Shown: positions 1 through 5,363, counted from the first letter of the stretch. The stretch: DNA of 5,363 nt from Nitrososphaerota archaeon (GCA_027314685.1 DAHVAI010000021.1:1-5363); one strand, 5' to 3'. Numbers and translations are program-made. The notes: generated from the sequence alone by a model not told the origin.

Positions 1-2
1 TG

Positions 3-119
3 TCGTCATACTCTCTTGAGGAATTCACATACATCAAGCATGTGTACTTTGACATTTCAGGAAAGGTAGAGAAGTCCTGGCAGATTCCACTGTTTGGAAG
101 TAGGAGACCAGAGAATTGA
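3..119 (+). CDS. 3' end of an unidentified gene cut by the left edge
   Basis: One plus-strand frame is open from the left edge to a TGA at 117-119, giving the last 38 residues of a possible protein. The other two plus frames hit stops at 17-19 (TGA) and 67-69 (TAG). The peptide (ending ...QIPLFGSRRPEN) has a protein-like mixture: aromatic and charged residues alternate in the middle (YIKHVYFDISGKVEK), which could be two beta strands and a turn. There is no recognisable domain and the fragment is too short to name. It could be chance, since 38 codons without a stop is not rare; the amino-acid composition is the main argument for it. If real, the gene lies mostly outside the window and its transcript would run into the hairpins at 192-239. 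Confidence 0.4.
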   Translation, partial: SSYSLEEFTYIKHVYFDISGKVEKSWQIPLFGSRRPEN

Positions 120-191
120 GCCACGTCATGCAGATCTCTAGTTCGAGCCTTTGAGAGGAAATGCATTATGTCTTGCGTCGGCTAGCAGAGC

Positions 192-239
192 AACAAGGAG
201 CGTTCCTTGTTAGTTGCCTTGCAAGTGGTTCTTCGCAAG
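192..239. repeat. Two adjacent hairpins
   Basis: Hairpin one is a perfect 8-bp stem, AACAAGGA (192-199) with TCCTTGTT (204-211), closing a 4-base loop GCGT. Hairpin two follows after 6 bases: CTTGCAAG (218-225) pairs with CTTCGCAAG (231-239) with one bulged C, closing a 5-base loop TGGTT. An alternative pairing is also visible, GCAAC (190-194) with GTTGC (213-217). No T-run follows on either strand, so this is not a standard intrinsic terminator. It could be a structured RNA, a transcript-end structure for the gene cut by the left edge, or a protein-binding site. Confidence 0.4.
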
Positions 240-266
240 AAGTATAGTTCCCTTAGGAAGGCAATA

Positions 267-295
267 GTGCCACATTTGCCTCAATATGTTATAAT
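267..295 (+). promoter_or_regulatory. Possible promoter (TATAAT element)
   Basis: TATAAT at 290-295 lies 17 bases after GTGCCA (267-272), which matches 4 of 6 positions of a bacterial -35 box. In an archaeon the same AT-rich core, TTATAAT, would serve as a TATA box. Either way the start would be near 302-320, with no supported gene until 618, so the product would be a roughly 300-base leader or a small RNA. A six-base match in several hundred AT-rich bases is only weak evidence. Confidence 0.2.
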
Positions 296-537
296 TCATT
301 CGAAAGTCATTACCTAATGTCTGCATGAGCTCTTGATAGAGTCATAGGCCATGCTCAGCATTTTAAAGTTCATCTTCCATCTGTGGTTGATTGTGGACGC
401 AGCCCTGAGGAAATACGATAAGAGTGCTGAAGAATGCATAGTGAAGCATTTTGCAATAATCAGCCGAATATGGACGTCTTTCCTTTAAGGCCCGTGAAAT
501 CTGATGGAATCCTGCTCAAATCTCAAAGGAGTGCTTT

Positions 538-554
538 TTGGAGACTCCAATTGG
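538..554. promoter_or_regulatory. Compact dyad upstream of the membrane-protein gene
   Basis: TTGGAG (538-543) and CTCCAA (545-550) are perfect inverted arms around a single base; the right arm overlaps a second palindrome, CCAATTGG (547-554). The centre is 74 bases before the ATG at 618, just upstream of AT-rich candidates for the core promoter (TTAAAG 561-566, GATATATG 576-583). Tight spacing suits a dimeric transcription factor better than an RNA hairpin. No known operator was recognised and short dyads arise by chance. Confidence 0.2.
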
Positions 555-603
555 AAATGCTTAAAGCCGCTTTAGGATATATGTGCCGGCGACAGAGATT
601 GCC

Positions 604-610
604 AAGGAGG
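604..610 (+). promoter_or_regulatory. Shine-Dalgarno site for the gene at 618
   Basis: AAGGAGG lies 7 bases before the ATG at 618. This is a near-perfect anti-16S match at ideal spacing and fixes the start of the 148-residue protein. It also shows that the host uses leadered, Shine-Dalgarno-driven translation, at least for this gene. Confidence 0.8.
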
Positions 611-617
611 ACATCAG

Positions 618-1064
618 ATGACAAGCGAAACCCCAGCTCGAGCTCCAGCAAAGAAAGAGCTCAAAATGCAGGCCAAGCTAAAGAAGCTTGAGAAAAAGGC
701 AGAAATGAAATTGCAGAAGTTGAAGCCCAAATCTGAAGTCAAAATAAAAAAGGCAGAGTTCAAGGCACAAGTGAGAGAAGCGAAGACCGAAGGCAAGAGG
801 GGCAAAATGCGACTCGCCCTCTTCATTCCTGGCATTATTCTCCTGATATTCGGGATCGGCCTGACAGTCCTTGGAGCGACAGAATACATAGCAAACGAGA
901 ATTATGCCAACTCGTCATCAGGCCAGTTCTACAGCCTGGATCCTAATATCGCATCTGCGATTGCTAACGCAGTATCTCAAGATATAGTGGCTATGACACT
1001 TGGAGCAATTCTTCTTGTTGTTGGGATAGTTCTTACAATCTTAGGGGCAAGAAGAAGGATATAA
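618..1064 (+). CDS. Small membrane protein: lysine-rich coiled-coil N-terminus and two helices
   Basis: Function unknown. The 148-residue product starts at an ATG behind a perfect Shine-Dalgarno. Residues 11-60 are strongly basic (18 of 50 are lysine) with regularly spaced Leu/Ala/Met, predicting a long helix or coiled coil. Two hydrophobic segments follow, about 66-87 and 125-144, separated by a polar Asn/Ser-rich loop and ending in RRR. With basic residues on both outer sides, the positive-inside rule places N- and C-termini in the cytoplasm and the loop outside. There is no signal peptide and no cysteine. The two membrane segments resemble each other (11 of 16 identical, see findings). The pattern is common in small archaeal membrane proteins; the basic arm could bind nucleic acid, acidic lipid or a cytoplasmic partner, but that is a guess. 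A 46-residue gene follows after 25 bases and probably shares its transcript. Confidence 0.85.
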   Translation: MTSETPARAPAKKELKMQAKLKKLEKKAEMKLQKLKPKSEVKIKKAEFKAQVREAKTEGKRGKMRLALFIPGIILLIFGIGLTVLGATEYIANENYANSSSGQFYSLDPNIASAIANAVSQDIVAMTLGAILLVVGIVLTILGARRRI

Positions 1065-1076
1065 GGTTAGTCGTTT

Positions 1077-1081
1077 GGAGG
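1077..1081 (+). promoter_or_regulatory. Shine-Dalgarno site for the small gene at 1090
   Basis: GGAGG is followed by 8 bases (A-rich) before the ATG at 1090. It sits in the 25-base gap after the stop of the upstream membrane-protein gene. This is the main reason to accept the short ORF that follows as a gene. Confidence 0.6.
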
Positions 1082-1089
1082 AAAAAAGT

Positions 1090-1230
1090 ATGAACGCAAA
1101 AATGTTCTACAAGTCTTTCAGAGAGAATTTCAAGATTGGAAAAAGCAAGATAGTCATGGATGCGTACTGTTCTGCACCCTTAATTCTTTGGACCACTATT
1201 GCTTACTATGTGAACAGGCAAACTAAATGA
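1090..1230 (+). CDS. 46-residue small protein with one possible membrane helix
   Basis: Function unknown. The ORF runs from ATG 1090 to TGA 1228-1230 behind a good Shine-Dalgarno, 25 bases after the upstream membrane-protein gene, so co-transcription is likely. Residues 1-20 are basic and aromatic (MNAKMFYKSFRENFKIGKSK). Residues 25-41 are hydrophobic with two tyrosines near the end (APLILWTTIAYYV) and could be one membrane helix, followed by the polar tail NRQTK. The basic N-terminus would stay in the cytoplasm, giving an N-in, C-out small membrane protein, perhaps a partner of the preceding two-helix protein. The one cysteine (27) lies at the start of the hydrophobic stretch; it does not form a clear lipobox. 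Its size is below the cut-off of most gene finders, so it may be missing from existing annotations. It is not a recognised family. Confidence 0.55.
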   Translation: MNAKMFYKSFRENFKIGKSKIVMDAYCSAPLILWTTIAYYVNRQTK

Positions 1231-1337
1231 AAAGGAAGAAAGACAAGGCAACCCAGAAGGGAAGGTCAGGAGAGGAAACAGTGAGAACAAGGAAAAGGTG
1301 GAATGCACAGGAGTTGATACTGGCATTCGGTCGGTAG
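1227..1337 (+). CDS. Possible 36-residue basic peptide, ATGA-coupled
   Basis: The ATG at 1227 overlaps the TGA of the preceding 46-residue ORF in the arrangement ATGA, a classical signal for coupled re-initiation. The frame stays open for 36 codons to TAG (1335-1337). The peptide is very basic at the start (MKRKKDKATQKGR) and ends in a short hydrophobic stretch (LILAFGR). It has no own Shine-Dalgarno, and a purine-rich stretch can stay open by chance, so this is a tentative call. It is listed because the overlap is exact and because nothing else explains 1231-1337. Confidence 0.2.
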   Translation: MKRKKDKATQKGRSGEETVRTRKRWNAQELILAFGR

Positions 1338-1362
1338 GAGAGTCTTTGGACGTGTATCTACG

Positions 1363-1417
1363 CAACACCCGACGGCGTGAAGCATTTTGTGCCCTCGGTC
1401 TCGAACGTAAGGTGTTG
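1363..1417. repeat. Inverted repeat between convergent genes
   Basis: CAACACC (1363-1369) and GGTGTTG (1411-1417) are perfect 7-base arms 41 bases apart. They lie between the end of the plus-strand group (1337) and the end of the minus-strand frame (1432), where both transcripts should stop. No T-run follows on either strand, so it is not a clear intrinsic terminator. The spacer is long for a stable hairpin, so this may be chance. Confidence 0.25.
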
Positions 1418-1431
1418 GAGTGGACAATAAT

Positions 1432-1644
1432 TCATTTCTCTGCCCGCGGTGAGTGAAGCAGAGCAATGCCGATGATTTGTAAGGATGTACGGGTACTGCT
1501 CTTTTCATCGATCTCCTTGAGCTTCATTCGCTTACCAGACTCAAGTCTCTGCTCCCATCCGCGATACAGGTTCCGGATGTTCTCCTTGATATCGACACGC
1601 ATTTGCTTCTTCTGTATCCATTCCAATTTTCTAATATTGTATGA
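1432..1644 (-). pseudogene. Orphaned C-terminal tail of the Snf2 helicase after an in-frame stop
   Basis: Directly after the helicase TAA (1645-1647) the same frame stays open for 70 codons to TGA at 1432-1434. It reads SYNIRK, then the ATG-headed stretch from 1626 (MEWIQKKQMRVDIKEN...). The sequence is a charged helix with basic and acidic residues alternating (IRNLYRGWEQRLES, KLKEIDEK), then a short hydrophobic strand LQIIGIALL near the end. From memory of the family, RapA-like and defence-type Snf2 proteins finish with such a coiled coil (Arg/Glu/Leu-rich, with an 'RL...KL.EL' pattern) and a short hydrophobic strand. There is no Shine-Dalgarno before the ATG at 1626, so independent translation is unlikely. 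The best reading is a tail separated by a single nonsense codon, with sequencing error and stop read-through as alternatives. Confidence 0.6.
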
Positions 1645-4458
1645 TTAGATCGCCTGCTTCGCTTTTTCTGTCAATATGGAATTTCGTCCTCTAACTGAAG
1701 CTGCCAATGCTTGGAATTCACTTAACAAGAATGTCTCGGCCCTCAAGACTAACACATCAATTTCCTCTGTGGAAAGGGAGGATTCATCCTTGAGAGGTCT
1801 TATTGCTTCGAGTACTTTGTTTGCGTCAACGGGACTGACTTTGAAAACATCACCGGATTCACAATCTACTGCTGCACAAAGCAGCTCCGCTCGGCTGGTG
1901 TATCCTTCGAGCGATCCGATTGCCCAGACGACCATCTTGGTTCTTGTCGATTGTGATTCTGCCACCCCTCGACATAAGGGAATTTCTGCAATGGAGCCGT
2001 TTGCCAATGAGCGGGCTAAGAGAACCAACGGATGCCGGACATGGACAAATTCGTCAGTTTCGTGCCCGGCCTCAAACGAGGCTCTGACTTTACCCACCTC
2101 AAGGCGCTTGGAGAATCGATTAATCTCTGTTCTCGCGTTATGCAATGACGGGTAGGATCTTAGCAATGTTCGAAGTGCTTCGTTAAGCTCTTTGGTTCCC
2201 GTTATCTCGTACAGGTCATCGACGAGCTTGTGCATCGACTTTGGAAATTCTTTGTCAAATATCGTCAGAACGAAGTTTGCAATGTCGCTTGGGGAAAGGA
2301 AACGCACTTCGGCCTCTCTAATCTCCTCTCGGTCAGCTTCGAGTAAGGATCTACCGGCGAGGAATATATCACTTGATTCGTTTATCGACTGTTCCTGTTG
2401 TCGTTGATTAACGCCTACCTGAGCGATTCGGTCAAGCCTTTCGTCTTGTTGCAGTTTCGAGAGGCCAACCGCAAATACATCGTGCTCGAACGCCGCTATT
2501 TGCTCGCCCAGGATAAGCTCCATCTCTCCAAGAGCTCTTTCGAAGACACCTAAGCGTTCATAGAGTCGAGAAAGTATTCTTGCTTCGATAGTGCCGTCTG
2601 AGGCAAGACTTCCGATGTAGATTTTCGGAGATTTCTGACCAATCCGATCACACCTTCCAATGCGTTGCTCCACACGCATGGGATTCCATGGGAGGTCGTA
2701 ATTGATTACCACATGGCAATGCTCGAAGTCGAGGCCCTCACCTGCTACCTCACTCGCGAGTAATATCTGAAAGTCTCCGTGTCTAAATTCGGCAGAGATT
2801 TGTTCCCTGCTCTTTTCACCCTTTTGGCAGTCTTCTTCTCTCGGCGGAATATCTCCGTGTAGAACGTCTAAAGAGAAACCCTGTCTACGCAGACGATCAG
2901 CGAGGTAGCGTAACGTGCCACGGAAGGTGGAGAACACCATCGCCCGGTCGGCACCGATCTCATGGCTGAACAAGCGATGAAGCATTTCTGTTAGAGCCTC
3001 AAACTTCGAATCGGTCGTGCCAAGGACTGCCAGAGCAAGAGGCCTCAACTCAAGAATTTCCTGATTGGTGAAACCGCTCTGATGTTCTTCCTCTTCGTTC
3101 TCCTGCGTCCTCCGGAGAATCTCGTCCGCCACAGCAGGTGCGCAACTAGCGGTCCTTCGCTCTGGCATCTGGGTTGCGAAACCAGGGGGAACACTGGCCA
3201 GTTGCGCTCGCTCCAGGCACATCTTGTAAACCTCTTCGTAGAACTGTCTTTCAGCTGGGTTGAATTGAACTATCCTAGTAACGGGCTCGCGTATAGGCCT
3301 GTCTTCATCAAAATCTGACCTGAGAGTTCTTGTCATGTACGGCGAGAGAATCTGAATATCTCTGCCTGTCTGGATTACTTGCGCTCTCTGAACAACATCA
3401 GCAGGGTCGGAGCCCGAAATCAGACTCTTGAATCGCTCCCATCCTGGTCGCGCACTCCCCCCTGTCCGCTCTAGTCTCGCCATCATCCCAGGAAGGTTGT
3501 TAGCAAAGTCGGGGGGATGCCGTCTGAAAATTTTGAGCAGGTCATTCAGATCCATATCCCATCGTATCTGCTCTTCGAGAAGACGAGGGTCGACAGCCAC
3601 GTCCACCCCCAATGTTTCCATCAGGTTGACAATGTCCTCCAAGCTTGTTTGGAGGGGAGTTGCAGTTAGAAAGACAGCGGTCTTGGCCTTCTCACACATG
3701 AAACGGGCAAGTCCGTTCGATAACGTTTCGGGATTGCGGAGGTGATGAGCTTCATCAAAAATGACGTAGTCCCAAGCAATAGAAGTGCCCCTAAGCCTTA
3801 TGACATGATCTTCGCTGCGGAGTAGCTCCAAGTTGACCACAGAGTGAGCGAATCTTGGAGGAAGAATCCCATCCCTCTCAAGTGAGGTGAGGGCCTGTCT
3901 TAGTCCGTCCGAAGTCAGTAATTCAAGTCGGAAGTCGAAGCGTTGAAGCATTTCATTCTGCCATTTTTCAGTAAGGGACTTTGGACAAACGACCCAGACA
4001 CTTTGGAGACCTTCCGGGGCCCTGGCCTCCAGCTCTGCCCAAATCAGGCCTGCTTCTATCGTCTTCCCCGTGCCAACCTCATCCGCTATCAGGAGCCTCT
4101 GGTCTGGCGATTCGAGGACTTTCTTAACGGGCAAGAACTGGTGGATGTATAATCTAGTTCTTGACGCCTTGAAAGACAAGAGTTGATCCGTCAGGGGATG
4201 CTCTAGACGCCTTCTTATCAAGGCCACTCTGAACATATCTGGTGTCAGCTCAGTGAGAATGGGGAGTGGTTCGAGTTCTTCCACCGGAATTAACTTGATC
4301 GAACCATCGATGAACACTCTCGCACTCAGTCCCTCGAGTCCAATGACCAAACCCACACTGGTGGAATCGTTCCTGTATCGAACCTTTGCATTGGGTCTCA
4401 GGTCTACGATGGTCAGACCCCCAGCGTCTGCTTGCAAAGCTCCAGAAGGTACTTCCAA
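1645..4458 (-). CDS. Snf2/RapA-type SF2 ATPase (helicase-like), C-terminus probably truncated
   Basis: A DNA-dependent ATPase/translocase expected to act in the cytoplasm on double-stranded DNA, remodelling or stripping bound proteins. In order of the 937 residues: an SH3/tudor-like barrel (about 24-66, pattern GLVIG...ARVFIDGS...ELEPLP); YxxQ before motif I (104-107); Walker A DEVGTGKT (126-133); Walker B DEAH (235-238); LTATP (264-268); second RecA domain with AMVFSTF (506-512), SEVAGEGLDF (569-578) and QRIGRCDRIGQ with arginine fingers (598-608). A long C-terminal region includes the family-typical HPL (809-811). All catalytic motifs are intact. The first codon is TTG at 4458; an in-frame TGA lies at 4480-4482 and the first ATG (residue 75) would remove the barrel, so a TTG start is needed (codon 8, TTG at 4437, is the alternative). 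It overlaps the upstream gene by 46 bases and lacks a clear Shine-Dalgarno, which suggests coupled translation. Similar enzymes include RapA and the DISARM DrmD and Zorya ZorD helicases; the window does not decide which. Confidence 0.95.
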   Translation of the reverse strand: MEVPSGALQADAGGLTIVDLRPNAKVRYRNDSTSVGLVIGLEGLSARVFIDGSIKLIPVEELEPLPILTELTPDMFRVALIRRRLEHPLTDQLLSFKASRTRLYIHQFLPVKKVLESPDQRLLIADEVGTGKTIEAGLIWAELEARAPEGLQSVWVVCPKSLTEKWQNEMLQRFDFRLELLTSDGLRQALTSLERDGILPPRFAHSVVNLELLRSEDHVIRLRGTSIAWDYVIFDEAHHLRNPETLSNGLARFMCEKAKTAVFLTATPLQTSLEDIVNLMETLGVDVAVDPRLLEEQIRWDMDLNDLLKIFRRHPPDFANNLPGMMARLERTGGSARPGWERFKSLISGSDPADVVQRAQVIQTGRDIQILSPYMTRTLRSDFDEDRPIREPVTRIVQFNPAERQFYEEVYKMCLERAQLASVPPGFATQMPERRTASCAPAVADEILRRTQENEEEEHQSGFTNQEILELRPLALAVLGTTDSKFEALTEMLHRLFSHEIGADRAMVFSTFRGTLRYLADRLRRQGFSLDVLHGDIPPREEDCQKGEKSREQISAEFRHGDFQILLASEVAGEGLDFEHCHVVINYDLPWNPMRVEQRIGRCDRIGQKSPKIYIGSLASDGTIEARILSRLYERLGVFERALGEMELILGEQIAAFEHDVFAVGLSKLQQDERLDRIAQVGVNQRQQEQSINESSDIFLAGRSLLEADREEIREAEVRFLSPSDIANFVLTIFDKEFPKSMHKLVDDLYEITGTKELNEALRTLLRSYPSLHNARTEINRFSKRLEVGKVRASFEAGHETDEFVHVRHPLVLLARSLANGSIAEIPLCRGVAESQSTRTKMVVWAIGSLEGYTSRAELLCAAVDCESGDVFKVSPVDANKVLEAIRPLKDESSLSTEEIDVLVLRAETFLLSEFQALAASVRGRNSILTEKAKQAI

Positions 4459-5363
4459 TGTGGCGTACTGTATCGCAGTTCAACATCGGTTGCTCTAGTT
4501 GGCTCTGACTGCCAAGCGCCGTACACGTTGAAAAATCTGAGTGGAATAGAGTGGTAATCATTCCCGTTTTCGTCTATCTTCTTCTCTGCGTTGATAATGA
4601 GTTCTTTCAATCGTTCTTGATTCTCCACTGGCAATCCAGTCCTCCGGTCGACAAATGACCACTGGCCGAAGCTCGTCAGAGCGTAATGCAGCCCGCAAAG
4701 ACTAACAAGGTTTCCGAAATGATTGCTGAGGTGGGTAGCGATAGGCCTTACTAAATGAACTACGTATGCCTGAAGATTCCCATTCGCTTGCTGGAATGTG
4801 ATGCCGCATATCTGGCAACGCAGATCGTAGTCTGCCTTTGTCATTTCTCTAAACTTGTCTTCCAACTCCTTTCCTACCCGACGAAGCTCCCATGGTGCCA
4901 CAACCTTGATTTTTCGTGACCCGACATGACCATGTTGAGTCGACTGCTCTGTATCGGTCATCGCAGACTCTTCGGTCTTAGGTCCACCCGTCGGCAGCGA
5001 GAAGGATCTATGCGGAGCGGGCGGAGGGTCACGTGTCTGAATGTCAAAAAGGTCCGACGTGAAGCTCCTTACTTCCCCGTCTCTATTTTCACTTGGAGAG
5101 ACACTTGAATCATCCCACTGCCGTTGTGGACCTTTTTTCTCCAAGATAGTATCCAAGAATTGCCATATCTTATCAAACGCTTCCGGGTCCGCGGACACAA
5201 TTCGTTCATATGCCTTTCTTCTATCGTCTGGAAGGCTTGCTATGAGTTTCTCCTCCTCGTTGGATTTTAATTGCAGCTGCTGTGCCAAGTTTTTGGCCTC
5301 CACGCTTTTGGAGTCGAATTCTTCCGGCAAGTCAGCAAGGGTAACTTCAGAAGGTTTGCGGAA
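4413..5363 (-). CDS. HNH-fold zinc-domain protein, probably non-catalytic; 5' end outside the window
   Basis: The frame is open to the right edge, giving 316 visible residues. A TTG at 5328-5330 could start a 305-residue form, but there is no Shine-Dalgarno and the frame continues upstream, so the true protein is probably longer. Numbering from that TTG: residues 1-70 are charged helices, 70-135 a polar, proline-rich linker, and 145-168 a helix leading into a treble-clef domain. Zinc ligands are CQIC (C172, C175) and C212 with H215 (LCGLH). The HNH core aligns as HLVRP (192-196) and GNLV (N207). The usual general-base histidine is Leu193 and the last catalytic histidine is Tyr216, so nuclease activity is doubtful and a DNA- or protein-binding role more likely. 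A tail follows with IPLRF (262-266) and RYSTPHW (286-292), resembling the C-termini of some defence-associated proteins, from memory only. It overlaps the Snf2 gene by 46 bases, so the two products probably work together. Confidence 0.85.
   Translation of the reverse strand, partial: FRKPSEVTLADLPEEFDSKSVEAKNLAQQLQLKSNEEEKLIASLPDDRRKAYERIVSADPEAFDKIWQFLDTILEKKGPQRQWDDSSVSPSENRDGEVRSFTSDLFDIQTRDPPPAPHRSFSLPTGGPKTEESAMTDTEQSTQHGHVGSRKIKVVAPWELRRVGKELEDKFREMTKADYDLRCQICGITFQQANGNLQAYVVHLVRPIATHLSNHFGNLVSLCGLHYALTSFGQWSFVDRRTGLPVENQERLKELIINAEKKIDENGNDYHSIPLRFFNVYGAWQSEPTRATDVELRYSTPHWKYLLELCKQTLGV

Larger units (their letters stand above)
120..603. other. Intergenic stretch with no convincing gene
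   Basis: This is about 480 bases in which I find no supported protein gene and no tRNA or rRNA. An 85-codon frame starting at ATG 434 has no Shine-Dalgarno, an unstructured Ser/Arg-rich composition, and runs out of frame into the well-supported gene at 618, so it is not called. What the stretch does hold is two adjacent hairpins (192-239), a TATAAT element (290-295), an imperfect long-range inverted repeat (TGCATGAGC at 322-330 with GCTCAGCA at 353-360) and a short dyad (538-554). These suggest regulatory DNA or a small RNA rather than decayed coding sequence, but none is proven. Confidence 0.55.

Noticed and set aside
139..165. Possible tRNA T-arm (AGTTCGAGCC)
   Set aside because: The bases on either side of the TTCGAGC loop do not form the 5-base T stem, and no acceptor or anticodon arm can be drawn.
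434..691. 85-codon plus-strand ORF
   Set aside because: No Shine-Dalgarno, low-complexity Ser/Arg tail, and it overlaps out of frame the well-supported gene at 618; its C-terminal part just reads through that gene's Shine-Dalgarno and start.
614..889. 91-codon minus-strand ORF over the membrane-protein gene
   Set aside because: Its Phe/Ser/Leu-rich sequence is the mirror of the lysine-rich coiled coil on the other strand; the plus-strand gene has the Shine-Dalgarno.
1180..1508. 62- and 80-codon minus-strand ORFs
   Set aside because: Pro/Ser/Cys/Phe-rich antisense of purine-rich plus-strand sequence, no start signals, and they overlap each other and the helicase tail in other frames.
1466..1648. 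60-codon plus-strand ORF opposite the helicase tail
   Set aside because: No Shine-Dalgarno and Ser/Phe/Cys-rich; the minus-strand frame here continues the helicase and looks like protein.
1676..4498. Several plus-strand ORFs of 60-159 codons across the helicase gene
   Set aside because: All are antisense shadows of a 937-residue protein with every SF2 motif intact.
4250..4561. 103-codon minus-strand ORF bridging the two operon genes
   Set aside because: It lies in the third frame of the overlap region, with Trp/His/Cys-rich composition and no start signal; the two flanking frames have domain evidence.
1..5363. CRISPR array, insertion sequence or attachment-site repeats
   Set aside because: No regularly spaced direct repeats, no transposase-like ORF and no paired terminal repeats were seen by eye.

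Overview
The window shows a short group of small plus-strand genes on the left (about 618-1337) facing a minus-strand operon that enters from the right edge (5363 down to 1645, probably to 1432). Paragraph breaks are avoided only for format; the layout follows. The host is probably an archaeon, though this is only inferred: the 148-residue membrane protein has the glycine-rich hydrophobic segments and lysine-rich N-terminus common in small archaeal membrane proteins. Strong Shine-Dalgarno sites, TTG starts and one bacterial-like promoter match mean a bacterium cannot be excluded. || Left part: bases 3-119 hold what looks like the 3' end of a gene cut by the window edge. About 480 bases without a convincing gene follow (120-603), holding two adjacent hairpins (192-239), a TATAAT element (290-295) and a small dyad (538-554). 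A well-supported two-helix membrane protein (618-1064) has a perfect Shine-Dalgarno. It is followed by a 46-residue small protein with its own Shine-Dalgarno (1090-1230) and, weakly supported, a 36-residue basic ORF joined to it by an ATGA overlap (1227-1337). || Right part: the minus-strand operon has two overlapping genes. The first (4413 to beyond 5363, 5' end outside the window) ends in an HNH-fold (treble-clef) zinc domain that keeps its zinc ligands but seems to have lost its catalytic histidines. The second (1645-4458) is a large Snf2/RapA-type (SF2) ATPase with every helicase motif intact. It overlaps the first gene by 46 bases, so the two are very likely translated together. || The most notable observation is that the reading frame of the helicase continues past its TAA stop for another 70 sense codons, to 1432. 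That stretch has the sequence character of the C-terminal coiled coil that RapA-like and defence-type Snf2 helicases normally carry. The gene therefore looks cut short by a single in-frame nonsense codon, or by a sequencing error, or the stop is somehow bypassed. || Paired large Snf2 ATPases and HNH-fold proteins in one operon are typical of defence or DNA-repair islands. No diagnostic partner of a named system (for example DISARM DrmA/DrmB/DrmC or Zorya ZorA/ZorB) is visible here, and the deciding genes would lie beyond the right edge.
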